Shown here: piece by piece, positions 35,240-42,680 of the stretch
How the letters are laid out: every line of letters begins with the position of its first letter
Position numbering within the stretch: the first letter of the stretch is position 1
The notes under the pieces: generated by a model
Seen by the model: only the letters and a program-made list of their open reading frames with translations
The model's database searches: none
What the model was told of the DNA's origin: nothing
Assembly: GCF_009765785.1 (NCBI RefSeq)
Contig: NZ_LMUT01000009.1
Span: 447,406 to 511,405 of the forward strand
Direction of reading: 5' to 3'
DNA: 64,000 bases
DNA from: Granulicella sp. L46
Lineage (GTDB): Bacteria; Acidobacteriota; Terriglobia; Terriglobales; Acidobacteriaceae
Position numbers and translations under genes: made by a program

Positions 35240-36517
35240 TCACGCAGCTGCGACGCTCACTTCCTGTTGTGGCCGAATGCTGAATACCCTCCATATCAGC
35301 ACAATCGCCAGCGGATGCATCACCGCCATCAGAAAGAAGATCGGGCGGTATCCATGGTGCGTTACCAGATACGCAATCAATTCACTGGATAGCATCCCGC
35401 CGAAGCCACTGCCAGATGCAATCAGTCCGGCCGCCTTGCCCAGCATCGACTGCGGATACACCTCGACAATCGTTGCCGTCAGCGTCACCAGCCACGCCAT
35501 ATGCGCCAGCGCAATCATCGAAGCCACCGCAATCGCCAAACTACTGCTCGAGAGCAAACTGCACAGCGGACTGAGGGGCATCACCAGCCCCGCTCCCAGC
35601 ATCGTGTAGCGGTAAGCGACACCCACTCGAACGCCCCGCCGGATCATCCATCCCGATACCATCCCACCCGCAACCGTGCCAACTCCCGCACCCAGGTACA
35701 CGACCCATCCGAAGTGCGCCACCTGCGCCAGCGTCATATGCCTCGCCGACAGCAGATACTTCGGAAACCAGAACAGATAGAAATACCAAACTGGATCGGT
35801 AATCCCGCGCGCCAGCGCCAGCTTCCAGGTTGCCGGTTTCGCCAGCACCGCGCGCAGCCCTGCCTCGTTCGCTTCCAGGCCAACGCCCTTCTCGGCGATC
35901 TCAATCGTGACCCGTTCTGCCGCCGTCTGCGAGCGAAACGCGAAAAACCAGAACGGCAGCCACAGCAGTCCAACCGCGCCATCGATTAGGAAGATCGAGC
36001 GCCAAGGCAGATGGGTGGTAATCATCGCAATCACCGGCAGCGCGACCACCGCGCCCACCGTTGCGCCCATGGTGTAAACCCCAATCGCCAATCCGCGCTT
36101 CTCCTTACTGAACGTCTCGCCCACCGCTTTGGGCGCAGCTACCCACAGGCCCGGTTCGCCGAGTCCCAGGCAGAATCGCGCAATCCCAAGATGCATCGTC
36201 GTCGTCGCAAAGGCCGTCGCCGCCTCCGCCAGCGACCACCACCCCACAAACAAAGCCATCGCCTTCCGGGATCCCAGCGCATCCGCCACAAATCCAGACA
36301 GCGCATACGCGATTGTGGATGCAAAAAGAAAGAGGCTTACTACATGCCCATAGCCTTCATCACTCATGCCCAGCTCTCGCTGAAAACGCGGCGCAACTAC
36401 CGACAGGCTCTGCCGGTCGAAGTAGTTAATCAGCGCTACCACAAACAAGGCCGCCACAAGCAACCACGGATTCCGCTGCTTCGGTCGCTCTATCACGGGT
36501 GTCTTTGCTGCATCCAT
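35240..36517 (-). CDS. MFS transporter, ACS family, second copy in island A
   Basis: 425 residues with about 12 spans; NYFDRQSLSVVAPRFQRELG and GFVADALGSRKAM mark the anion:cation symporter family (ExuT-like). It is the second gene of a minus-strand pair: the FAD oxidoreductase gene ends 8 bases before its start, so they are co-transcribed. The same MFS plus FAD-oxidoreductase pairing, in reverse gene order, occurs at 24639-28252. The end is 28 bases from the convergent GH2 gene. The probable substrate is a sugar acid. Confidence 0.88.
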   Translation of the reverse strand: MDAAKTPVIERPKQRNPWLLVAALFVVALINYFDRQSLSVVAPRFQRELGMSDEGYGHVVSLFLFASTIAYALSGFVADALGSRKAMALFVGWWSLAEAATAFATTTMHLGIARFCLGLGEPGLWVAAPKAVGETFSKEKRGLAIGVYTMGATVGAVVALPVIAMITTHLPWRSIFLIDGAVGLLWLPFWFFAFRSQTAAERVTIEIAEKGVGLEANEAGLRAVLAKPATWKLALARGITDPVWYFYLFWFPKYLLSARHMTLAQVAHFGWVVYLGAGVGTVAGGMVSGWMIRRGVRVGVAYRYTMLGAGLVMPLSPLCSLLSSSSLAIAVASMIALAHMAWLVTLTATIVEVYPQSMLGKAAGLIASGSGFGGMLSSELIAYLVTHHGYRPIFFLMAVMHPLAIVLIWRVFSIRPQQEVSVAAA

Positions 36518-36525
36518 AAAAGTCT

Positions 36526-38826
36526 CTAGTAGCAGCGCACTTCGTAGATTGCAGGGAGCGCGCGTCCATGCGAAAGCAGGATAACCGAAAGTTCTCGCGT
36601 CACCACAGCCTGCGCAAATCGAACCCGGACGCGTGTCTGATGGTTCTCTTTCACCTCCCCCAGTAGCTCGCCACCCTCCCCACGAACCTCAAAGGACGTC
36701 ACACATCCTGGCATCACTCGCTCAGGATGTCCCATCAGCACCGACTCCATCGGGTGATCGTAATCCGTGTCGAAGACAATTTCTATCTGTCCCAGCGTCT
36801 GTGGTTCCGTCCATGTCAACCTCAAGGCTGGTCTGCGGTCATTCCGTGCCGGCATCCAGACGTTGGCGCTCTGCCATGGCCGCGAGAAACCATTGATCAC
36901 GTTGCGTGCTTCGAACCCGGCCAGCGGAGGGTCGATCGTGATTGCGAAGTTGCGTGCGTCCGGCCGGCGGTCCGGCAGCCAGAAGGCAAACGTGTCGAGC
37001 CCCGATCCCTCCGGTGGCTGCTGTACAGCGCTCTTTGCCACTGCACCATTCATCCGCTGTGACAGAGTCAGCACCCCACACAGGTATTCGTCTGTCACCG
37101 CTACGGAGATGTCTTCATTCGTTGATAACATCACGAATCCGTAGGAATCCTCCTCGAGCTCGCAATGAAATTGCAACTCAACTTTCTGCCCCTTGCCTCC
37201 CGCGTCAACGGCGGCCTCCGCCGACGACAGCAGCACATCCGGCGTAAAATTTCCCGATCGCGCTGACATCCATAGCTCCGCGCGCAGAGTCGTCGCTCGC
37301 TGTGCGTACACCGTCAGTCCAAACGCCGGAACCTCTCCCTTGGTCAACGGCAGCAGCATTGCCCGTGGGTGGTCCAGCGAAACACGTTCGCCGTTGCTTG
37401 CCAGTTCCGCAAGCTCGAACGTACTTGAAGCCGTCACCACCGCTGAACGCGCTTTTTCGGCAATATCCCCGCCGGCTACGCCCGGTATATGTTGCCCCGT
37501 GCGAAGCAGGCGCTGTTGCAACGCCCGCATCCTGTCCTCCGCCACCAACTCCCTTGGCCGCACACTCGACTCCGAACAAATTACTGCAGCCATACCCACC
37601 GCCTGCCCATTGTGCGCGCAGGTCGCCATCACCCGTGTCGATCCGAACGCAATATGACTCGCCGAAAGAATCCTCCCCGCAAGAAATAAGTTGGGCACGT
37701 TTCGGCTATACATCGCGCGATACGGAATCTGATACACGCCCTTCGCATGCCATTGCTCACAACCCGGTTTTGGGCTGTACACGCCTTCCGCCGGATGCAG
37801 ATCGATAGCCCACCCTCCAAAGCTGACAGCGTCCGCGAACTGTTTCTGCTCCACCAGGTCCTGTTGCGTCAAGATCACATCGCCTTCAAACCGCCGACTT
37901 TCTCTCTTGCCAGGAATCATCCCCATCCACTCCAGGGTCAGGCATTCCGCCTCAGGAAACGTCCCGGAATTCTTTATGTAATTCCACACACCATACGCAA
38001 CTCGCCAAAGCTCCCACTTGATCTCTTCCGTCTCATAGACCGTATCTCTAGAACCGCCATATTCCAGCCACCACAACCTGCATCCCGAATCCGTTACCCG
38101 CAACTCCCGATACCGCACAATCCGCTCAACATCCTGCAAGGCGAATGCGGGCGGCACATAGACCACCGGCCGCCCTGTATCCCGCGTGTAGAAATAGAGC
38201 GAGTGACCCAGCAAGTCCTGATTCTCCTGCTCCGGCGCCAACAGTTCCCCAAACTCCGAGCGAGCCTCTGCTCCAACTCGGAATGCTGCGCCCGCCAGAA
38301 ATCCCAAAACTCCATCCCCGGACGCATCGCAGAATAGCGGCGCACGCAACGCGTATTGCGTCTGATTCTGACTGCAGAATCCGCTCACGGAGCGAATCGC
38401 ACCATCCTCTGCGCACTCTGCTCTGTCGATCGCCGTATTTAGCAGTAGTCGGATATTCGGCTCTCTTAACACGAACTCCAGCAGCAGCGAATCAAGCAGT
38501 ACCGCGTTCCCTTCGGGATTCCGCCAGGTATTCTCCACCAGCAACTCGTCGATGACCCCGCCTTCGCGTGCCCACCGATTGTTGTTGCCCATGTGAGAGG
38601 TCGCCCCAAGCACCCACAACCGCACCTCACTCGAAGCATTTCCGCCCAGCACTGGACGGTCCTGCACCAGCGCAACCTTGAGCCCCTCACGTGCAGCAGT
38701 GATGGCGCAGCACGTTCCCGCAAGTCCTCCTCCCACCACCACCAGATCGGCATCGACCGAGATCGTAGGCATCTCCCTCGTCTGTGCCTTGGTGCCCGGC
38801 GCGCCTGTTGCCTGCGATGCATTCAT
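36526..38826 (-). CDS. FAD-dependent oxidoreductase (FAD_oxidored type), second copy in island A
   Basis: 766 residues, paralogous to the 25955 gene: GGGLAGTCCAITAAREGLK, DRPVLGGNASSEVRLWVLGA, FCDASGDGVLGFLAG, NLFLAGRILSASHIAFGSTR, and a C-terminal discoidin-like region ending IYEVRCY. I chose ATG 38826 (CCAGGA upstream) over the longer frame opening at 38886, because the resulting length equals the paralogue and the frame upstream has no family match. It is transcribed away from GH31; the 38.9-kb intergenic region carries the third LacI-type site, which could affect both directions. Reaction unknown; no export signal. Confidence 0.85.
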   Translation of the reverse strand: MNASQATGAPGTKAQTREMPTISVDADLVVVGGGLAGTCCAITAAREGLKVALVQDRPVLGGNASSEVRLWVLGATSHMGNNNRWAREGGVIDELLVENTWRNPEGNAVLLDSLLLEFVLREPNIRLLLNTAIDRAECAEDGAIRSVSGFCSQNQTQYALRAPLFCDASGDGVLGFLAGAAFRVGAEARSEFGELLAPEQENQDLLGHSLYFYTRDTGRPVVYVPPAFALQDVERIVRYRELRVTDSGCRLWWLEYGGSRDTVYETEEIKWELWRVAYGVWNYIKNSGTFPEAECLTLEWMGMIPGKRESRRFEGDVILTQQDLVEQKQFADAVSFGGWAIDLHPAEGVYSPKPGCEQWHAKGVYQIPYRAMYSRNVPNLFLAGRILSASHIAFGSTRVMATCAHNGQAVGMAAVICSESSVRPRELVAEDRMRALQQRLLRTGQHIPGVAGGDIAEKARSAVVTASSTFELAELASNGERVSLDHPRAMLLPLTKGEVPAFGLTVYAQRATTLRAELWMSARSGNFTPDVLLSSAEAAVDAGGKGQKVELQFHCELEEDSYGFVMLSTNEDISVAVTDEYLCGVLTLSQRMNGAVAKSAVQQPPEGSGLDTFAFWLPDRRPDARNFAITIDPPLAGFEARNVINGFSRPWQSANVWMPARNDRRPALRLTWTEPQTLGQIEIVFDTDYDHPMESVLMGHPERVMPGCVTSFEVRGEGGELLGEVKENHQTRVRVRFAQAVVTRELSVILLSHGRALPAIYEVRCY

Positions 38827-38902
38827 AGACACAATCCTGGCCCTTTCTTCTCTCGCATATAAGGGATCGCCGCAAGTTGCTTCCACCTGCGGCAGCAGAC
38901 GA

Positions 38903-38945
38903 TTGCCGAAGGATGCTCAAAAAGAGTATATGTTAATCGCTAAAC
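38903..38945 (+). promoter_or_regulatory. Promoter and LacI-type operator upstream of GH31
   Basis: TTGCCG at 38903-38908 and TATATG at 38927-38932 (18-bp spacer), overlapping by one base the operator-like GTTAATCGCTAAAC at 38932-38945. Thirteen of its 14 bases match the site at 24622. It lies between divergent genes (FAD oxidoreductase and GH31). Confidence 0.65.
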
Positions 38946-39010
38946 CTGTCTACAGTGGATCCATCGTCCCGGCTTACGACACGCGGTCACCGACGCTTTC
39001 GGAGATTCAT

Positions 39011-41227
39011 ATGTCATCACGTTCCACCCTGACCTTGCTCGCGCTTTCCGCACTCGCCAGCCTGTCGCTGGGCAGCTCAGCCCAGACCCCATCGCCGACC
39101 ATCCGCATCACCAGCGGGAACCTCACGTTCATCGCAGACAGCCATAACTTCCGTTACGGCTTCCAGGTCGACGGCAAACAGGTTGTCTCGCCAGACGCCA
39201 GCGCCGGCCTTCTGCTCGCCGGTTCCCCCGTGTCGGTCACTTCCACGTCCGCCTGCACGGGCGCTCACTGCCTTCTATTCGCGCAGACATCCGCTGGCGA
39301 CCACGTCCAGATCGACATCACTCTTAGCCCGCATCATGCCCAGCTCGTCGCCCGTCCAGAGCACGTCGGAGCGGAGGTCCGCTTTCAAACCGCCGGAGCT
39401 TCCCCCGCGTTCGGTCTAGCCGACCACGCCATCGAACAGAAACAGTTTTCCACGCTCGCCGACAAGCAATTCAATACCGACGTCACCGGCTTTCGTGACG
39501 ATGCGTTCCTCTCTGGCCAGGGAATCACTCGACTCGTCAGCAACTTCATCATTTACCCAAAGCAGGGTTTCGCCGAACTCCTCATCGATCCCAACACCAA
39601 GATCATCCATACTTCGCAAACTCAGATCGTTCAGGGCGTAGCCGAATCTTCAGCCTCGGTGCCCATGCATTACTTCTTCGGCGACCCTCACCAGATCTAC
39701 GCCGCCTATCGCGCCGCCCGCATCGCCGCAGGCTACAGCATACTCACGCCCAAATATGACGCCTTCGGTGTCGGCTGGGAGGCGTTTGGAGCGCTTGGCT
39801 GGAACACAAACCAGCAAACCATTCACGACAGCGTGGACCGGTATCTCGCCGCCGGCTATCCTCTGCGCTGGATCGTCATCGGATCCGGCTTCTGGCCCAG
39901 CCCGCCGCCCATGCATGAAACCACCAGCTTTGGTCTTTGGGACACGCAGAAGTACCCAGACCCGCGCGGCCTCTTACAGCATTTCCACGACGAAGGCCTC
40001 AAAAACATGCTCGGCCTCCGCATCACCTTCATCACCGATGGACCGTTTGCAACGCAGGGCCTTGCGGGCCACTACTTCCTCACCAAAGACGGTCAGCCGG
40101 AAGTCTTCAAAGGCGGTTGGCCTAAGTCGCCGTACTACCTTCTCGACGCCCACAATCCTGCCGCGCTCACCTGGTATATGGATCTCGTTGCTCGTTGGGA
40201 AAAATATGGCATCGACGGCTTCAAGGAAGACTTCTACGGCTACGGTGGCTACCATCTGCGTGACGACAAAGTTGATCCCACGAATGACCGTCTAATGGCG
40301 CAAGGCAGACTCGTCATCGAGCGCAACGGCTATCTCTCCTCCAACGGCGATCTCCACCGCATCAACGACTTTAACTATGATCAAGACCAGGACCGGGGGC
40401 CCGTGAATGCGCTCGCCCTCGCCTACTCGGGATTCCCCCTCGTCTATCCCGACATCGTTGGCGGCACCTTTGGCGAAGAACATTTCGCGACCTCTCGCAC
40501 ACCGCGCATGGAAACCTACATGGAACGTAACGCGCAATGGGCAGCGCTGCACAGCTCGATGGGTATGGGCGAGCCTCCATGGACCTTCAGCCCCGCCGTA
40601 GCCAGTATCATGCTGCAGGCAGCAAAGTTGCATGCCCGCTTTGCTCCCTACATCTACAGCAACGCTCGCCGTTTTGCCGAAGATGGCTATCCCTGGACCA
40701 TGACGCCGCTCCCCATCGCCTTTCCGCAGGACACACTCGCCTACGGTCGCGAGAACGCAACCTCCCGCGCTTACGAATGGCTCATCGGCGACGCTATCCT
40801 GGCGACCCCTCTGTACGGAAATGACTACGCCACCGCCTCTACCCGTGACATCTATCTTCCCAAAGGCCGCTGGATGGACTTCGATACTGGGACCATCTAC
40901 AACGGCGGACAGGTCTTGAAATCCTTCGCTCTACCGCCAGGCAAGACCCCTGTGTTCATCGGCGGCTCCGGCGTCACCCTGGAAAATCTCGCAGACAGCA
41001 TCCGGGTCTGCATCTACCCCACCTCCACTACCGGAGAAACTGACTTAACTCTCCCCACGGGCCGCACCCTCAAGATCAATCTCCGCGCTCCCTCCCATGG
41101 TGCCCGGTCGACATCGATGCATGTAACGGACGATCAGGGAAAACCCATCCAAGTCACGCCAATAGGCTATTCCTTGACGTTCATCCCCGGATCCTCCTCA
41201 ACCTACACCGTCAACCTACTGCAATAG
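39011..41227 (+). CDS. Secreted GH31-family glycoside hydrolase (alpha-xylosidase/alpha-glucosidase type)
   Basis: 738 residues. Signal peptide (LTLLALSALASLSLGSSAQ), N-terminal beta-sandwich, then a TIM barrel with GHYFLTKDGQPEVFKGGWP and the GH31 nucleophile Asp in DGFKEDFYGYGG; NDFNYDQDQDRG and YSGFPLVYPDIVGGTF follow, then the C-terminal sheets with TPLYGNDYATASTRDIYLPKG (read in parts). The KEDFYG form is typical of the bacterial branch that includes alpha-galactosidase- and alpha-xylosidase-like enzymes. ATG 39011 follows GGAG; a longer upstream frame antisense to the FAD gene is rejected. It would remove alpha-linked side chains of the polysaccharide attacked by GH30 and GH2. Confidence 0.85.
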   Translation: MSSRSTLTLLALSALASLSLGSSAQTPSPTIRITSGNLTFIADSHNFRYGFQVDGKQVVSPDASAGLLLAGSPVSVTSTSACTGAHCLLFAQTSAGDHVQIDITLSPHHAQLVARPEHVGAEVRFQTAGASPAFGLADHAIEQKQFSTLADKQFNTDVTGFRDDAFLSGQGITRLVSNFIIYPKQGFAELLIDPNTKIIHTSQTQIVQGVAESSASVPMHYFFGDPHQIYAAYRAARIAAGYSILTPKYDAFGVGWEAFGALGWNTNQQTIHDSVDRYLAAGYPLRWIVIGSGFWPSPPPMHETTSFGLWDTQKYPDPRGLLQHFHDEGLKNMLGLRITFITDGPFATQGLAGHYFLTKDGQPEVFKGGWPKSPYYLLDAHNPAALTWYMDLVARWEKYGIDGFKEDFYGYGGYHLRDDKVDPTNDRLMAQGRLVIERNGYLSSNGDLHRINDFNYDQDQDRGPVNALALAYSGFPLVYPDIVGGTFGEEHFATSRTPRMETYMERNAQWAALHSSMGMGEPPWTFSPAVASIMLQAAKLHARFAPYIYSNARRFAEDGYPWTMTPLPIAFPQDTLAYGRENATSRAYEWLIGDAILATPLYGNDYATASTRDIYLPKGRWMDFDTGTIYNGGQVLKSFALPPGKTPVFIGGSGVTLENLADSIRVCIYPTSTTGETDLTLPTGRTLKINLRAPSHGARSTSMHVTDDQGKPIQVTPIGYSLTFIPGSSSTYTVNLLQ

Positions 41228-41344
41228 TGCGAGAACGCCATCAGGATCCTCGCGCGATACTTTCGCTCCCCGTGAAATAGTTCACATGCCTCGGAATCAG
41301 GGTCAAGGCCGATCGACTCAACCGTACACTGGTTGCGTAAGTAA

Positions 41345-41469
41345 TAGATAACAAAATACTTATCAATCACTTGCCGATGCAGAAGGTAATATTACGTCCA
41401 AACCCGGTGTTCATAGGGGTTTTTGGATCGTCCGACGTTTCTGCAGACTCACTGGAGACTCAAAATTGC
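41345..41469. repeat. Attachment-site copy 2: junction of islands A and B
   Basis: The core at 41367-41387 reads TFCIGK stop on the minus strand, differing from copy 1 by one base. Its right flank (41388-41469) matches the right flank of copy 1, 59 of 82 bases. Its left flank (GATAACAAAATACTTATCAA, 41347-41366) matches the left flank of copy 3 at 14 of 20 positions with one gap, and contains the dyad GATAA / TTATC. This chimeric make-up is what a junction between two tandem elements should show. Confidence 0.85.
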
Positions 41470-41582
41470 TACGTTGCGACCTTTGCCCTCAAGGCTTCCG
41501 CAAAGTAATCGGAATGACATCTCTGACAAGAACCATTTCGTCACCATCCATCTCCAATGTCGTTCCGCAATAGGGCGTATCT

Positions 41583-41624
41583 TGACACAGCCGTCTGATC
41601 CTGATGTACTTTGCATTACAAAGT
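41583..41624 (+). promoter_or_regulatory. Promoter with dyad operator for the HTH operon
   Basis: TTGACA at 41583-41588 and TGTACT at 41605-41610 (16-bp spacer). The perfect dyad ACTTTG-CATTA-CAAAGT at 41608-41624 overlaps the -10 box and start site, 8 bases before the ATG. A near copy stands before creD at 42642. The regulator encoded next in the operon is the likely ligand. Confidence 0.7.
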
Positions 41625-41632
41625 GAACTGCG

Positions 41633-42247
41633 ATGAACGATCTCTACAAAGCGCTTGGTGATATCAGCAGCATCCGCAAACAGTTGGCCAATACTACGGA
41701 GTTCCGTGGTTATGGTCCGGCAACGCTTGCGGCCACGGGCGTGCTCGCTGGTTTGGCTGCCGGCGCCCAGGCATTGTGGCTGCCCGAGCCCGCCACGCAC
41801 ATGTCCGTCTACCTCGGCATCTGGATCTCGACAGCCGTTTTATCTGCTGGCTTGACGGGGGTTCAGATGTACACGCGCTCGCGCCGTATTCACTCTGCGC
41901 TATCAAACGAGATGCTGCGTATGGCGGTCGAGCAATTTGTGCCCGCGGCTGCTGCCGGACTGCTTCTCACGGTCGTGCTTCTGCGCTATGTGGCACCTTC
42001 CGGATGGATGCTTCCCGGAATGTGGCAGGTCCTCTTCGGCCTTGGGATATTTTCATCGTGCCGGTTCTTACCGCGCCCAATGATTGCGGTGGGAGCTTGG
42101 TACTTGTTGACGGGTCTAAGCTGTCTTGCGATCGGAGGCAGTCGGGCGCTCTCCCCGTGGGCTATGGGCATCCCCTATGGCGTAGGACAGCTACTGGTGT
42201 CAGCTATTCTGCTCTTCACCTCAACGGAGAATGAAGATGAAGCCTGA
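41633..42247 (+). CDS. Multi-pass inner membrane protein of unknown function, paired with HTH regulator
   Basis: 204 residues with about six hydrophobic segments (for example LAATGVLAGLAAGAQAL, LGIWISTAVLSAGLTGV, AAGLLLTVVLLRYV, GVGQLLVSAILLF). The start MNDLYKALGDISSIRKQLA is polar and probably cytoplasmic. I do not recognise a functional family. It overlaps the HTH regulator gene by 11 bases and lies directly behind the dyad operator, so it may work with the regulator, for example as a membrane anchor or signal input. That is inference from context only. Confidence 0.75.
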   Translation: MNDLYKALGDISSIRKQLANTTEFRGYGPATLAATGVLAGLAAGAQALWLPEPATHMSVYLGIWISTAVLSAGLTGVQMYTRSRRIHSALSNEMLRMAVEQFVPAAAAGLLLTVVLLRYVAPSGWMLPGMWQVLFGLGIFSSCRFLPRPMIAVGAWYLLTGLSCLAIGGSRALSPWAMGIPYGVGQLLVSAILLFTSTENEDEA

Positions 42248-42626
42248 ATCTCCATCCGGCGACGGCCGCTTTGCCTACGAGGGTCTCGACCGGGTCATCC
42301 ACGAGCGCGCCCGACTCAGCATCTTGACGTCCTTGATTACCAACCCTAAGGGACTAGCGTTCAACGATCTGAAAAAATTGTGTGCCCTGACCGATGGCAA
42401 CTTGAGTCGACACCTGGGCGTACTGGAAAAGGGAAAGATGGTCGAGATATCGAAATCGTATGAACACAATCGGCCCCAGACGTTATGCCGCATTACGTCC
42501 TCCGGCCGTAAGCGTTATGTCGAGTACCTCTCCGCTCTCGAACAGGTCATTCAGGATGCGGCCAGGGAAGCGAAGGCCGAACCTGTCCATAGCCAGGTAC
42601 GCGGCCTCACACCCTCCAAGGCTTAG
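42237..42626 (+). CDS. Winged-helix transcriptional regulator (HTH_34 type, ArsR/MarR-like)
   Basis: 129 residues. The winged helix is clear: IHERARLSILTSLI, GLAFNDLKKLCALTDGNLSRHLGVLEKG (recognition helix around DGNLSRHL), then the wing with ITSSGRKRYVEYL. The type is common next to CreD-like or membrane genes in Bacteroidota and Acidobacteriota. I prefer ATG 42237, which has GGAG 7 bases upstream, over ATG 42231, where that site would be only one base away. The dyads at 41608 and 42642 are its likely operators, giving autoregulation plus control of creD. No sensor domain is present. Confidence 0.85.
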   Translation: MKPESPSGDGRFAYEGLDRVIHERARLSILTSLITNPKGLAFNDLKKLCALTDGNLSRHLGVLEKGKMVEISKSYEHNRPQTLCRITSSGRKRYVEYLSALEQVIQDAAREAKAEPVHSQVRGLTPSKA

Positions 42627-42641
42627 TTTTTTTGTCCTGTA

Positions 42642-42658
42642 GCTTTGCATCACAAAGT
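42642..42658 (+). promoter_or_regulatory. Second dyad operator, upstream of creD
   Basis: GCTTTG-CATCA-CAAAGT repeats the 41608 dyad with two base differences. It lies between the HTH gene and creD, 22 bases before the creD ATG. A T-run (TTTTTTTT, 42626-42634) precedes it. No clear -35/-10 pair is seen. Confidence 0.6.
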
Positions 42659-42680
42659 ACTTTCCAACAAGGAGCAGCAA

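Larger units (their letters stand above)
23070..41387. mobile_element. Island A: LacI-regulated carbohydrate island between mnmE-end repeats
   Basis: About 18.3 kb bounded by directly repeated 21-base copies of the mnmE 3' end (23070 and 41367). Cargo: LacI regulator, two MFS/FAD-oxidoreductase pairs, GH30-like, TonB receptor, GH2 and GH31. No recombinase, relaxase or phage gene is seen inside. The boundaries follow the classic rule that a tyrosine recombinase inserting at a gene 3' end regenerates that end. Excision by recombination of the two repeats would give an 18,297-bp circle. That it is or was mobile is inference from the repeats. Confidence 0.65.

Noticed and set aside
38678-39010. 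Upstream extension of the GH31 frame
   Set aside because: Antisense to the FAD oxidoreductase gene and it crosses the promoter/operator; a signal peptide starts at ATG 39011.
41120-41132. GCATGTAACGG within the GH31 gene, same as the repeat at 13468
   Set aside because: Inside coding sequence (MHVTD) and single; treated as chance.
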